Below are positions 46,683-56,762 of a DNA stretch of 64,000 bases, piece after piece. Every line of letters begins with the position of its first letter. The stretch's first letter is position 1. Source of the stretch: Miniphocaeibacter halophilus (lineage in GTDB: Bacteria; Bacillota; Clostridia; Tissierellales; Peptoniphilaceae). Under the pieces are notes generated by a model. That model saw only the letters and a program-made list of their open reading frames with translations. It was not told where the DNA came from and did no database searches. The translations under genes were made by a program, and so were the position numbers. The DNA lies in NCBI RefSeq assembly GCF_016458825.1, contig NZ_CP066744.1, positions 1,733,868 to 1,797,867 on the forward strand, read 5' to 3'.

Positions 46683-47615
46683 ATGCAAAAAATTGGTGGA
46701 ATTATTGTTGTAGGAAATGAAAACGATTCTGGAAAGTCAATTGATCCATTATCTGTTATTGGTTCAATATCACTAATAAAAAGAGAGGTACTTACTTTCC
46801 AACAGGCTGAAGTGTATCCTAAAATAATAGTATTAGGTGAAGAAAATTATGATTTAGAGCGTCATCTTTGGGATTATGATGTAATATTTTTACATAATAA
46901 AAATAATGTACAACCTACAATGATAAATTTAGTTAAAATTGGTTTAGATTATCTATACAATAAAGTTGACAGAGTATTGGTTACTCCTGTTTCCGTTCCT
47001 ATGTTTAAATTTAAAACCCTATTAGAATTAATTACAATAGAAGGTGACATTGTTTCACCTTCTTTTAAAAGGAAAAGCGGTCATCCTATTTTATTGGATA
47101 AAAATATATTTGATATTTTTCTTAATTCTACTTTAAGTATGAGAGAAACGGTAAGAAGTTTAAAAGACAGAAGAAGGTTTTTAAATGTAAAAGATAAGGG
47201 AATAATACATAGTATTGATGAAATGGAGTCGGTTTCAGAACTTGTGGCAATACATAACACGCAAATTTTACATCCCTTTTTAAGGATTAATATTGAAAAA
47301 GAAGCATTGTTTTTTGATTCAAGAACAAAATTGTTATTTCAATTAATAAATGAAGTTGGATCGGTAAAACAAGCCTGTAATCATATGGCTTTGTCCTATA
47401 GTAAGGCATAGAATATGATAAAAGTTGTTGAAGATGCTTTAGGTTTTGAGGTTGTAAAAAGACGTCATGGCGGAAAACAAGGTGGAAATAGCATTTTAAC
47501 GGAAGAAGGCAAAGACTATTTAGATAAATATATGGAATTTGATACAGAAGTAAGAAGATTTGCAAATAAAAAATTCAATGAAATATTTGTTGGAAATAAA
47601 AAATTGGAAGATTAA
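46683..47615 (+). pseudogene. MobA-like/ModE-like HTH fusion, interrupted by amber codon
   Basis: The frame encodes an NTP-transferase-like fold (1 to about 200; the usual GLILAAGxSxRMG loop is degenerate, IIVVGNENDSGKS) and a C-terminal ModE/LysR-type winged helix. At 47409-47411 a TAG falls inside the helix motif YSKA-*-NMIK, where family members have Trp (TGG). The same frame then continues to 47615 (FEVVKRRHGGKQGG...). Full length would be 310 residues. The first stop removes the recognition wing, so it is probably non-functional. Confidence 0.8.
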
Positions 47616-47627
47616 GAGGCGGCAACT

Positions 47628-48239
47628 ATGAAAAGAATATACAAGGGATTAATATTAGCAGCAGGACTTTCATCTAGAATGGGAGAAAATAAATTATTGA
47701 TGGATTTAAGGGGAAAACCATTAATTTTTCACACTATAGATAATATGCTTAATGGAGGAGTAGACGAAATTACAATAGTACTTGGTAATAAGGCTGAAGA
47801 AATCCGTGAAGTATTAGCAAGTAAATACGGTGACAAATTAAGATTTGTATTTAATGAAAATTATAAAAATTTAGAAATGATAGATTCCATAAAAGAGGGA
47901 ATTAGCAATATAGGCAGTTGTTATGGGGTATTTTTAATTCCAGGTGATATGCCGGCTATTTCAGAGAAAAGTTATAAAACTATTATTGAAAAGGATAATG
48001 AACATAATCTAGTGGTTTTTCCCCTATATAAACAATATAGGAAACATCCTCCTCTTATTAAAAGCGATTGTATACCATTAATTCTAAATTATGAGGGAGA
48101 TAATGGCCTTAGAGGTTTTTGGAGCTACATAGAAAATAGTATTCAATGTGTACAAGTTGATGATGAAGGTGCGAATTTAGATGTTGATACACCTGAGGAT
48201 TTAAATGTATTATTGGATTATTTAATGACAGATAAATAG
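47628..48239 (+). CDS. MobA/MocA-like nucleotidyltransferase
   Basis: 203 residues with the intact signature LILAAGLSSRMGENK at about residues 9-23, then IPGDMPAI. Enzymes of this group transfer CMP, GMP or similar to molybdopterin or sugars. Proximity to the MobA/ModE-like fusion suggests molybdenum-cofactor maturation, perhaps for a molybdenum hydroxylase elsewhere in the genome. It lies 12 bases after the preceding frame. Confidence 0.85.
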   Translation: MKRIYKGLILAAGLSSRMGENKLLMDLRGKPLIFHTIDNMLNGGVDEITIVLGNKAEEIREVLASKYGDKLRFVFNENYKNLEMIDSIKEGISNIGSCYGVFLIPGDMPAISEKSYKTIIEKDNEHNLVVFPLYKQYRKHPPLIKSDCIPLILNYEGDNGLRGFWSYIENSIQCVQVDDEGANLDVDTPEDLNVLLDYLMTDK

Positions 48240-48300
48240 CAATAAATTGTAAATGTTATGATATAATTACATTGATAATTAAAAAACAGAGAGGAGAAAT

Positions 48301-50073
48301 ATGGTTAAAGATAGATTAAAGGATTTAAGAGATTTAATGCTTAAATATAATATAGATGCTTATATTGTACCTACATCAGATCCACATCAATCTGAGTATA
48401 TTGCCGACTATTATAAAACTAGAAAATATATATCCGGTTTTACCGGTTCAGCAGGAACTTTTGTTATTACCAATAACAAGGCGGGACTATGGACAGATGG
48501 AAGGTATTTCATTCAAGCAACAAAAGAACTTGACGGTTCAGGAATTGACTTGTATAAAATGGGAGTAGAAGGAACTCCTACAATTATAGAATTTTTAAAT
48601 AGTGAAGTAGAAGAAAATGGTATTGTAGCTTTTGATGGAGAAACCTATAGTTATTCAGCTTATTTAGATTTAAAGAAAGGTTTAAAAAACAAAAAAATCC
48701 TTTCAGATAGGGATTTAATTGGTGAAATATGGAAAAACAGACCTAGTAAACCAATGGATAAAATCTTCCTACATGATGTTAACTATGCTGGTATAACAGC
48801 CAAAGAAAAGATAGCTAAAGTTAAAGATTTTATGGAAAAAAACAATATAGATTATTATTTACTTTCCAGTTTAGATGATATAAGTTATTTATTAAATATA
48901 AGGGGTTTAGATGTAGATTACAACCCTGTTATTATATCCTATGTATTAATTAATAAGGATAAAACTACCCTTTTTGTAGATCTTAAAAAGGTTGATAAAA
49001 ATATAATTGAAAACTTAAAATTAAATGGAGTTGAAGTAGATGAGTATGAAATTATATTTGAAGAACTTAAAAATTTGAATTCTACAAAAACCATATATTT
49101 TAATCCAAGTAGAGTTAATGTAAAATTATTTAATTCTCTGCCGGAAAACATTAATAAAAAAACAGGAATTGATTTTACAACTAATATGAAGGCTGTAAAA
49201 AATACCATAGAAATAAAAAATCAAAGAAATGCATATATAAAGGATGGTGTTGCCCTTGTAAAATTCTTAAATTGGGTAGAAGAAAATGTTTCTAGTAATA
49301 ACGAAATTACAGAAATGGACTGCTCAAGAAGATTATTAGAATTTAGAAAGGAACAGGAATTATTTATTGAACCTAGCTTTGAAACAATATCAGCTTATGG
49401 TGAAAATGCAGCTCTTCCACATTATTCTCCAAGTGACAGAAGTCCTGTATATTTAAGAAGTAAAGGGCTATACTTGGTAGATAGTGGAGGGCAATATCTT
49501 GACGGTACCACAGACATAACTAGGACTATTGCTTTAGGTGATGTAACAGAAGAAGAGAGTTTACATTATACTTTAACATTAAAATCACATATTCGTCTTA
49601 TGCTAGCAATATTTAAAAAGGGAACTAAGAGTTCTGCATTGGATATTATTGCAAGACAACCTTTATGGGAAAAGGGTATAGATTTTAATCATGGGACTGG
49701 TCATGGAGTAGGATATTTTTTAGCTTGTCATGAAGGTCCGCAAAATATTTCACCTAGAAGTAATAATATAAACATGGTTCCTGGAATGATTACATCAAAT
49801 GAACCTGGAGTTTATATTGAAGGTAGTCATGGTATTAGAATCGAAAATATAATGCTATGTATTGATAAATTCCAAACAAACTTTGGAGAATTTTACGGTT
49901 TTGAATCTTTATCATTATGTCCTATAGATACAAAACCTGTAATTAAAGAACTTTTAACAAGTGAAGAAATACAATGGCTAAACGAATATCACAATAGATG
50001 TTATGAAGAATTATCAAAATATTTAAACGGTGAAGAATTAGAATATTTAAAAGAAAAAACAAAAGTTATATAG
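48301..50073 (+). CDS. pepP: Xaa-Pro aminopeptidase (M24B)
   Basis: 590 residues: two creatinase-like N-terminal domains (1 to about 300) and a pita-bread metallopeptidase domain. Metal ligands are seen in VDSGGQYLDGTTDITR (two Asp), GTGHGVGYFL (His), and two Glu residues in EPGVYIEG and GIRIENI. It cuts N-terminal residues before proline, useful to a peptide-fermenting anaerobe. The long form resembles eukaryotic-type aminopeptidase P1. GAGGAG precedes the ATG. Confidence 0.93.
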   Translation: MVKDRLKDLRDLMLKYNIDAYIVPTSDPHQSEYIADYYKTRKYISGFTGSAGTFVITNNKAGLWTDGRYFIQATKELDGSGIDLYKMGVEGTPTIIEFLNSEVEENGIVAFDGETYSYSAYLDLKKGLKNKKILSDRDLIGEIWKNRPSKPMDKIFLHDVNYAGITAKEKIAKVKDFMEKNNIDYYLLSSLDDISYLLNIRGLDVDYNPVIISYVLINKDKTTLFVDLKKVDKNIIENLKLNGVEVDEYEIIFEELKNLNSTKTIYFNPSRVNVKLFNSLPENINKKTGIDFTTNMKAVKNTIEIKNQRNAYIKDGVALVKFLNWVEENVSSNNEITEMDCSRRLLEFRKEQELFIEPSFETISAYGENAALPHYSPSDRSPVYLRSKGLYLVDSGGQYLDGTTDITRTIALGDVTEEESLHYTLTLKSHIRLMLAIFKKGTKSSALDIIARQPLWEKGIDFNHGTGHGVGYFLACHEGPQNISPRSNNINMVPGMITSNEPGVYIEGSHGIRIENIMLCIDKFQTNFGEFYGFESLSLCPIDTKPVIKELLTSEEIQWLNEYHNRCYEELSKYLNGEELEYLKEKTKVI

Positions 50074-50216
50074 GAAATATTATGAAAATTGTAATATAAA
50101 TTAGTAAGGCAGCAGTATTATAACAAGACATGTTTTTCTTGTTTTAAAGCAGACTAATAATGTTTAATATATTAGAAAATACTTTGGTTTTAATATTGTA
50201 ATAAATAAGGAGTTTA

Positions 50217-52064
50217 ATGTTTGATATAAGGGAAGAATTAAAGCGACTACCAGATAAACCTGGTGTTTACATGATGTTTAACGAAGATGATGAAATTATT
50301 TATGTTGGTAAAGCTAAAAACTTGAAAAAGAGAGTAAGGCAATATTTTACAAGTACTAGTAACCAAACTGAAAAAGTAATTGAAATGGTTAAACATATAA
50401 AAAGATTTGAATATATTATAGTAGATAATGAAGTAGAATCATTAATTCTTGAATCTAATTTTATAAAAGATAAAAAACCAAAATATAATATTTTATTAAA
50501 AAATGGTGAAAAATATCCCTTTATAAAAATTAATAATGAAAAATTTCCAAGAATAATTAAAGATAGAGTAATTAAAAAAGATGGAGCTAAATATTTTGGA
50601 CCTTTTCCTAATGCATATGCTGTTACAGAAATAATAGAAATTTTGCAAGATATGTTTAAAGTACGAAGATGTAATTTAAATTTTGACAAAGGCCAGTATT
50701 TAAAGAGACCTTGTCTATACTACTATATAAAAAAATGTAGTGGACCTTGTATTAAAAATATTTCAGAAGAAGAATATTTAAAAAACATAGAAGAAGTTGA
50801 ATTGTTTTTAAAGGGCAAGGAAAGCAAAATAATTGATGAGACAAGGGAAAAAATGTTACAGGCTAGTAAAGAATTAAATTATGAACTAGCTGCAAGATAT
50901 AGGGATAATCTACAAAATATAGAAACAATTATAGAGAAACAAAAAGTTAGAAATGCTAAGGGAACAAATATGGACATAATTGCATTAGCTAGAAACGGTC
51001 CGGATATATGTGTTCAAGTATTTTTAATGAGAAATGGTAAGATAATAGATAGAGAACATTTTTCAATAGAAGATGAATTCTATGAAAAAGATAGTGAAAT
51101 TATGAGCTCTTTTCTAAAGCAGTTTTATTTAGATATGGCTTTTATCCCAAAAGAAATTTTAGTAGATATTCTACCTGAAGATTTAGATACCTTAGAGAAG
51201 TATTTAAGTAATGAAAAAGGTAGCAAAGTGAAAATTGTAAAACCTCAACGAGGAGAAAAGGTAAAACTTGTTGAAATGGTGGAAACAAATGCTAAAGAAA
51301 TGTTGGAAAAACATATAACTAGTAAGCAAAGAAGAGAAAGAAATAAGGATGCTGCAGTTAAAGAGTTAAAAGAATTAATAGGTATAGATGATACAAGAAG
51401 AATAGAGTGTTATGATATTTCTAATATTTCAGGGGTACAATCGGTTGGCTCCATGATTGTTTTTGAAAATGGAGAAAAAACACCAAAGGAATATAGAAAA
51501 TTTAAAATAAAGACAGTAGAAGGCGCAGATGATTACGCAAGTCATAGGGAAGTATTAACAAGGAGATTTTCTAGATTTATAGTTGAAAATAAAAAAGGGA
51601 ATAATTTATCAGGCTTTGGAAAAAGACCATCATTAATAATAATGGATGGAGGTAAAGGACAAGTTAATATTGCTAAAGATGTTCTTAAGGAATTTAATTT
51701 AGCAATACCTGCTATTGGCCTGGTAAAAGATGATTTTCATAAAACAAGGGGAATAATTTATGAAAATCAAGAATATCCATTAAAAGTATCCTCAGCTTTA
51801 TATAGAATGCTTTTCCAAATTCAAGAAGAAGCACATAGATTTGCAATTAACTATCATAGAAAATTAAGAGAACATGACTTAAAAAAATCTCAGTTAGATG
51901 AAATTGAAGGAATTGGAAATATACGAAAAAAAGCTTTAATAAAGCATTTTAAATCAATTGATAAAATAAAAAAAGCTTCAATTGAAGAGTTAATGGAAGT
52001 AGATAAGATTAATAGATCAACTGCGGAGAATATTTATAATTTTTTTAAAGAGGAGAAAAATTGA
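50217..52064 (+). CDS. uvrC: Excinuclease ABC subunit C
   Basis: 615 residues. GIY-YIG nuclease domain (about 12-95, PGVYMMF..IIYVGKAKNL), a Cys-rich FeS-like segment near 155-175, a UvrB-binding UVR motif (about 200-235), an RNase-H-like nuclease domain (ECYDISNISG..SMIVFENG, MDGGKGQ) and C-terminal HhH. It makes both incisions in nucleotide excision repair. AAGGAG precedes the ATG. Confidence 0.97.
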   Translation: MFDIREELKRLPDKPGVYMMFNEDDEIIYVGKAKNLKKRVRQYFTSTSNQTEKVIEMVKHIKRFEYIIVDNEVESLILESNFIKDKKPKYNILLKNGEKYPFIKINNEKFPRIIKDRVIKKDGAKYFGPFPNAYAVTEIIEILQDMFKVRRCNLNFDKGQYLKRPCLYYYIKKCSGPCIKNISEEEYLKNIEEVELFLKGKESKIIDETREKMLQASKELNYELAARYRDNLQNIETIIEKQKVRNAKGTNMDIIALARNGPDICVQVFLMRNGKIIDREHFSIEDEFYEKDSEIMSSFLKQFYLDMAFIPKEILVDILPEDLDTLEKYLSNEKGSKVKIVKPQRGEKVKLVEMVETNAKEMLEKHITSKQRRERNKDAAVKELKELIGIDDTRRIECYDISNISGVQSVGSMIVFENGEKTPKEYRKFKIKTVEGADDYASHREVLTRRFSRFIVENKKGNNLSGFGKRPSLIIMDGGKGQVNIAKDVLKEFNLAIPAIGLVKDDFHKTRGIIYENQEYPLKVSSALYRMLFQIQEEAHRFAINYHRKLREHDLKKSQLDEIEGIGNIRKKALIKHFKSIDKIKKASIEELMEVDKINRSTAENIYNFFKEEKN

Positions 52065-52990
52065 AAGGTATAAAACTTAGTGACTTATGTAAGGAACTCG
52101 ACTTAGAAATTATTAAAAAAAGTTCGGATTTTGACGAAGTTTTTATAACAAATGCACAAGTAAATAGACCTGGTATTCAGCTGGCTGGTTTTTATGAACA
52201 ATTTCCTTTTAAAAGATTACAAATAATTGGGAAAACAGAAAATGTTTATTTAAATTCTATGGATAATAGTATGCGATACGAAAGAGTAAGAGGTATTTTA
52301 TCCTATAAAATTCCATGTTTAATATTTTCCCATAATCAGGAAATTAATGAAGAAATAATAGACCTAGCTGATTATTATGATAGAACTTTACTAAGATCTG
52401 CAAGATCTACTACAAGATTAATTTCAAAAATAGACGATAAATTAGAATATGTTTTAAGTGAAGAAATTAGTATGCATGCAGGTTTAATGGAAATTTACGG
52501 TGTAGGAGTTTTAATAATTGGCAAAAGTTCCGTAGGAAAATCTGAAACTGCACTGGATTTAATTATTAGAGGTCATAGATTAGTTGCAGATGATGTTGTA
52601 GAAGTTAGAAAACTAGAAAGAGGTTTAATGGGACAAGCTCCTAAAAATATAAGACATTTTCTTGAAATAAGAGGAATTGGAATATTGGATATCCAAAGAT
52701 TGTATGGAGTTGGAAGTGTTAAATCTCAAACTGAAATAGATATGGTCATTGCCTTAGAACAATGGGATGATGACAAAGAGTATGATCGTTTAGGAATAGA
52801 TGACGAATATACAGAAATTTTAGGAGTAAAAGTTAATCAAATTACTGTACCTGTTAAACCAGGTAGAAATGTTGCTATGATTGTAGAGGTTGCTGTAAGA
52901 AACTTTAGACAGAGATCCTTTGGATACAATGCAGCATTGGAATTAAATAAAAGACTTATTGCAGATATGCAAAATGAGTCACAAAGTTGA
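52061..52990 (+). CDS. hprK: HPr kinase/phosphorylase
   Basis: 309 residues. Walker A is GKSSVGKSETAL at about 155, and the HPrK signature LEIRGIGILDI lies near 200. It phosphorylates HPr on Ser46 and removes it, the sensor of carbon catabolite control; its substrate ptsH is at 42246. The start is TTG at 52061 with AGGAG upstream, overlapping the uvrC stop as TTGA, so the two are coupled. Confidence 0.96.
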   Translation: MKGIKLSDLCKELDLEIIKKSSDFDEVFITNAQVNRPGIQLAGFYEQFPFKRLQIIGKTENVYLNSMDNSMRYERVRGILSYKIPCLIFSHNQEINEEIIDLADYYDRTLLRSARSTTRLISKIDDKLEYVLSEEISMHAGLMEIYGVGVLIIGKSSVGKSETALDLIIRGHRLVADDVVEVRKLERGLMGQAPKNIRHFLEIRGIGILDIQRLYGVGSVKSQTEIDMVIALEQWDDDKEYDRLGIDDEYTEILGVKVNQITVPVKPGRNVAMIVEVAVRNFRQRSFGYNAALELNKRLIADMQNESQS

Positions 52991-53070
52991 CAATAATTTT
53001 TAAAAGAGTATATAATTACTCGGTATATAAATTATTAAAATATATAGATACTTTATAGGGGGTATAATTA

Positions 53071-56000
53071 ATGGCAAAACATATGATGACTATGGATGGA
53101 AACATGGCTGCAGCCCATGTTGCGTATGCATTCACAGATGTAGCATCAATTTATCCAATAACTCCGTCTTCAACAATGGCGGAATATGTAGATGAATGGT
53201 CTGCGAATGGAAGAAAGAACATATTTGGTCAAAAAGTACTAGTTTCAGAATTACAATCTGAAGCAGGAGCAGCAGGAGCAATGCACGGTGCTTTAGCAGC
53301 AGGTTCATTGGCTACTACTTTTACAGCTTCTCAAGGATTATTATTAATGATTCCAAATATGTATAAAATAGCAGGGGAATTATTACCTGGTGTATTCCAC
53401 GTATCAGCTAGAGCTTTAGCTTCTCATGCATTAAGTATATTTGGGGACCACCAAGACGTTATGGCAGCAAGACAAACAGGATTTGCTTTATTAGCTTCAG
53501 GTTCTGTTCAAGAAGTTATGGACTTAGGTTCAGTAGCGCATTTAGCAGCAATTAAAGGTAAGGTACCATTCTTACATTTCTTTGATGGTTTTAGAACTTC
53601 TCATGAAATTCAAAAAATCGAAGTTATGGATTATGATGAATTATCAAAATTAGTTGACTATGATGCAATTAATGAATTTAGAAATAATTCATTAAACCCT
53701 GAAAGACCAAAGACAATGGGAACAGCACAAAACCCAGATATATATTTCCAATCTGTTGAAGCTTCAAACAACTACTATGATGATATAGTTGGAGTAGCAG
53801 AAGATTATATTAATGAAATAAACAAAATTACAGGAAGAGACTATGGTTTATTTAACTATTATGGAGCAGAAGATGCAGAAGACATAATAGTAGCTATGGG
53901 ATCAGTAACTGAAACAATAGAAGAAACTATTGATTACTTAGCAGCTCAAGGTAGAAAAGTTGGTGTTGTAAAAGTTCATTTATACAGACCATTTTCAAAA
54001 GAGCATATGCTAAACGTAATACCAAAGACTGTAAAAAGAATTGCAGTTTTAGACAGAACTAAAGAAAAAGGATCACTTGGAGAACCTTTATATCTAGATG
54101 TTAAATCTGCTTATTATGATGAAGAAAATCAACCAATAATCTTAAGTGGTATTTACGGATTAGGTTCAAAAGATACAACTCCAGCACAAATAGTTGCAGT
54201 TTATGACAACTTAATAAGTGAAGAACCAAAGAAGAGATTTACAATTGGTATAGTAGATGATGTAACAAATAGATCATTAGAAGTTAAAGAAGGCATTCAC
54301 ACTTCTCCTGAAGGAACTATTAACTGTAAATTCTGGGGATTCGGTTCTGATGGTACAGTAGGAGCTAACAAATCAGCTATAAAAATTATAGGTGATGGTA
54401 CAGATATGTACGCTCAAGGTTATTTTGAATATGATTCTAAAAAATCTGGTGGAGTTACAATTTCTCACTTAAGATTTGGTAACCAACCAATAAAATCAAC
54501 TTACTATATAGATAGTGCAGATTTTATTTCATGTTCAAAACAATCATATGTTAATCAATACAAATTATTAAGAGGTCTTAAAAAAGGTGGTACATTCTTA
54601 CTTAACTGTATTTGGTCACCAGAAGAATTAGAAACTCATTTACCTAATTCAATGAAAAGATATATTGCTGAAAATGACATTAATTTCTATATAGTTAATG
54701 CATCTAAAATTGCAGCAGACATAGGATTAGGCGGAAGAATTAACATGGTTATGCAATCAGCATTCTTCAAACTTTCAAAAGTATTACCATTAGACGAAGC
54801 TATTACAAGATTAAAAGAAGCAATAGTAAAAGCTTATGGTAGAAAAGGTGAAGATGTAGTAAATATGAACTATAAGGCTGTAGACGAAGGAGTTAATTCA
54901 GTATTAAAAATTGACGTTCCAGAAGCTTGGGCTAACTTAGATGCAGATGATACTAAAGATGAAAATCTTCCAGAATTCGTTAGAGAAGTAGTAATTCCTA
55001 TGAATGCTCAAGAAGGAAATGACTTACCAGTGTCAAAATTTGCAGATAGAGCTAATGGAGAATTCCCAATGGGAACTTCAGCTTACGAAAAAAGAGCAAT
55101 AGCTTTAGAAGTGCCAGAATGGCAAATAGATAATTGTATACAATGTAACCAATGTGCTTATGTTTGTCCTCATGCAGTAATTAGACCGTTCTTAGTAACA
55201 GAAGAAGAAAAAGCTAATGCACCTGAAGGTTTTGAAACTAAAAAAGCAATAGGTAAGGGATTAGAAGACTATACATTTAGAATTCAAGTTAGTACATTAG
55301 ACTGTACAGGTTGTGGTAACTGTGCTGACGTATGTCCATCAAAAGAAAAAGCTTTAATAATGAAACCTTTTGAAGAACAATATCAAGCACAAAAAGACAA
55401 TTGGAATTATGCACATGAAAAAGTTGGATATAAAGAAGATTTAGTTGCAGACACAACTGTAAAAGGTAGTCAATTTAAACAACCATTATTAGAGTTCTCA
55501 GGAGCTTGTGCTGGTTGTGGAGAAACTCCTTATGCTAAATTAATAACTCAACTATTTGGTGACAGAATGATGATAGCTAATGCTACAGGTTGTTCATCTA
55601 TTTGGGGTGGTTCAGCTCCAGCAACAACTTATTGTCAAAATTCAGCAACAGGAAAAGGACCTTCATGGGCTAATTCATTATTTGAAGATAACGCTGAATA
55701 TGGTTTTGGAATGCACTTAGGTGTTGAAAAAACTAGAGAAAAAATTAAATTCTTAATGGAAGAATTCTTAGAATTAAATATAGATTCACCACTAAATGAT
55801 CCATTTAAAGCTTGGGTAGAAGGAATAGACGACGTAACAGCTTCAAAAGCTGCAACTGGTGATATTTTACCAAACTTAGTTGCTAATACTGGAAATAATG
55901 ATGCAGATAAAATAATTAAAGAAATAATATCAAGAAAAGATTATTTAATTAAGAAATCTGTTTGGATATTTGGTGGAGACGGATGGGCTTATGATATAGG

Positions 56001-56622
56001 TTACGGTGGATTAGACCATGTAATTGCTTCTGGACAAGACGTAAATATTTTAGTAATGGATACAGAAGTATACTCAAATACAGGTGGTCAATCATCAAAA
56101 TCTACTCCAACAGCAGCTGTAGCAAAATTCGCAACAGCAGGTAAGAGAATAAGAAAGAAAGACTTAGGATTAATGGCTACAACTTATGGCTATGTTTATG
56201 TAGCACAAATAGCTATGGGTGCAAACCAAGCACAAACAATAAAAGCTATAAGAGAAGCTGAAAGTTATCCAGGTCCATCATTAATAATAGCTTATGCTCC
56301 ATGTATTAACCATGGTATTAAGTCTGGTATGGGTAAATCTCAAAAACAAGAAAAGAAAGCTGTAGAAGCTGGTTACTGGCATCTATATAGATTCGATCCT
56401 AGACTTAAAGAAGAAGGAAAGAATCCATTCCAATTAGATTCAAAAGAACCAAAAGCTTCCTTCCAAGAGTTTATTAACTCAGAAGTTAGATATACTTCAT
56501 TAAAGAGATCTTTCCCTGAAGAAGCAGAAACACTATTTGCTGAAGCAGAAAGAGATGCTAACGAAAGATATGCTAACTACAAGAGAATGGCAAGCTACGA
56601 TTATAGCAAAACAGAAGAATAA
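53071..56622 (+). CDS. nifJ: Pyruvate:ferredoxin (flavodoxin) oxidoreductase
   Basis: 1183 residues, single-chain homodimeric PFOR. N-terminal pyruvate domain (YPITPSSTMAEYVDEW), gamma domain (about 420-600), two [4Fe-4S] motifs (CIQCNQCAYVCP, CTGCGNCADVCP at about 690-755), a proximal cluster (CAGCGETPY) and the TPP site (GDGWAYDIGYGGLDH, TEVYSNTGGQ). It oxidises pyruvate to acetyl-CoA with reduced ferredoxin. A T-GGGGG-type ribosome site and regular codons suggest high expression. Confidence 0.98.
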   Translation: MAKHMMTMDGNMAAAHVAYAFTDVASIYPITPSSTMAEYVDEWSANGRKNIFGQKVLVSELQSEAGAAGAMHGALAAGSLATTFTASQGLLLMIPNMYKIAGELLPGVFHVSARALASHALSIFGDHQDVMAARQTGFALLASGSVQEVMDLGSVAHLAAIKGKVPFLHFFDGFRTSHEIQKIEVMDYDELSKLVDYDAINEFRNNSLNPERPKTMGTAQNPDIYFQSVEASNNYYDDIVGVAEDYINEINKITGRDYGLFNYYGAEDAEDIIVAMGSVTETIEETIDYLAAQGRKVGVVKVHLYRPFSKEHMLNVIPKTVKRIAVLDRTKEKGSLGEPLYLDVKSAYYDEENQPIILSGIYGLGSKDTTPAQIVAVYDNLISEEPKKRFTIGIVDDVTNRSLEVKEGIHTSPEGTINCKFWGFGSDGTVGANKSAIKIIGDGTDMYAQGYFEYDSKKSGGVTISHLRFGNQPIKSTYYIDSADFISCSKQSYVNQYKLLRGLKKGGTFLLNCIWSPEELETHLPNSMKRYIAENDINFYIVNASKIAADIGLGGRINMVMQSAFFKLSKVLPLDEAITRLKEAIVKAYGRKGEDVVNMNYKAVDEGVNSVLKIDVPEAWANLDADDTKDENLPEFVREVVIPMNAQEGNDLPVSKFADRANGEFPMGTSAYEKRAIALEVPEWQIDNCIQCNQCAYVCPHAVIRPFLVTEEEKANAPEGFETKKAIGKGLEDYTFRIQVSTLDCTGCGNCADVCPSKEKALIMKPFEEQYQAQKDNWNYAHEKVGYKEDLVADTTVKGSQFKQPLLEFSGACAGCGETPYAKLITQLFGDRMMIANATGCSSIWGGSAPATTYCQNSATGKGPSWANSLFEDNAEYGFGMHLGVEKTREKIKFLMEEFLELNIDSPLNDPFKAWVEGIDDVTASKAATGDILPNLVANTGNNDADKIIKEIISRKDYLIKKSVWIFGGDGWAYDIGYGGLDHVIASGQDVNILVMDTEVYSNTGGQSSKSTPTAAVAKFATAGKRIRKKDLGLMATTYGYVYVAQIAMGANQAQTIKAIREAESYPGPSLIIAYAPCINHGIKSGMGKSQKQEKKAVEAGYWHLYRFDPRLKEEGKNPFQLDSKEPKASFQEFINSEVRYTSLKRSFPEEAETLFAEAERDANERYANYKRMASYDYSKTEE

Positions 56623-56628
56623 AATTTA

Positions 56629-56659
56629 AGGGCCATGCAAGTGCATGGTTCTTTTTTTT
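56629..56659 (+). terminator. Terminator of nifJ
   Basis: CCATGCA / TGCATGG hairpin followed by T8. Confidence 0.8.
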
Positions 56660-56706
56660 GTCTTTTTTTAAAATAGCACGAAACTTTAGAATTAATTTTA
56701 AATTAA

Positions 56707-56737
56707 TTGACTCTCCTATAATGGGAGAGGTTATAAT
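56707..56737 (+). promoter_or_regulatory. MerR-type promoter/operator
   Basis: TTGACT (56707-56712) and TATAAT (56732-56737) with a 19-base spacer. The spacer is overlapped by the palindrome CTCTCC-TATAATG-GGAGAG (56711-56729). Long spacers with dyads are the hallmark of MerR-activated promoters. Confidence 0.85.
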
Positions 56738-56762
56738 AAGAATAATAAGAAAGAGGTGGGTT

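Noticed and set aside
47409-47411. TAG as pyrrolysine
   Set aside because: The position is a conserved Trp rather than Lys, no Pyl genes are in view, and Pyl is mostly confined to methylamine methyltransferases.
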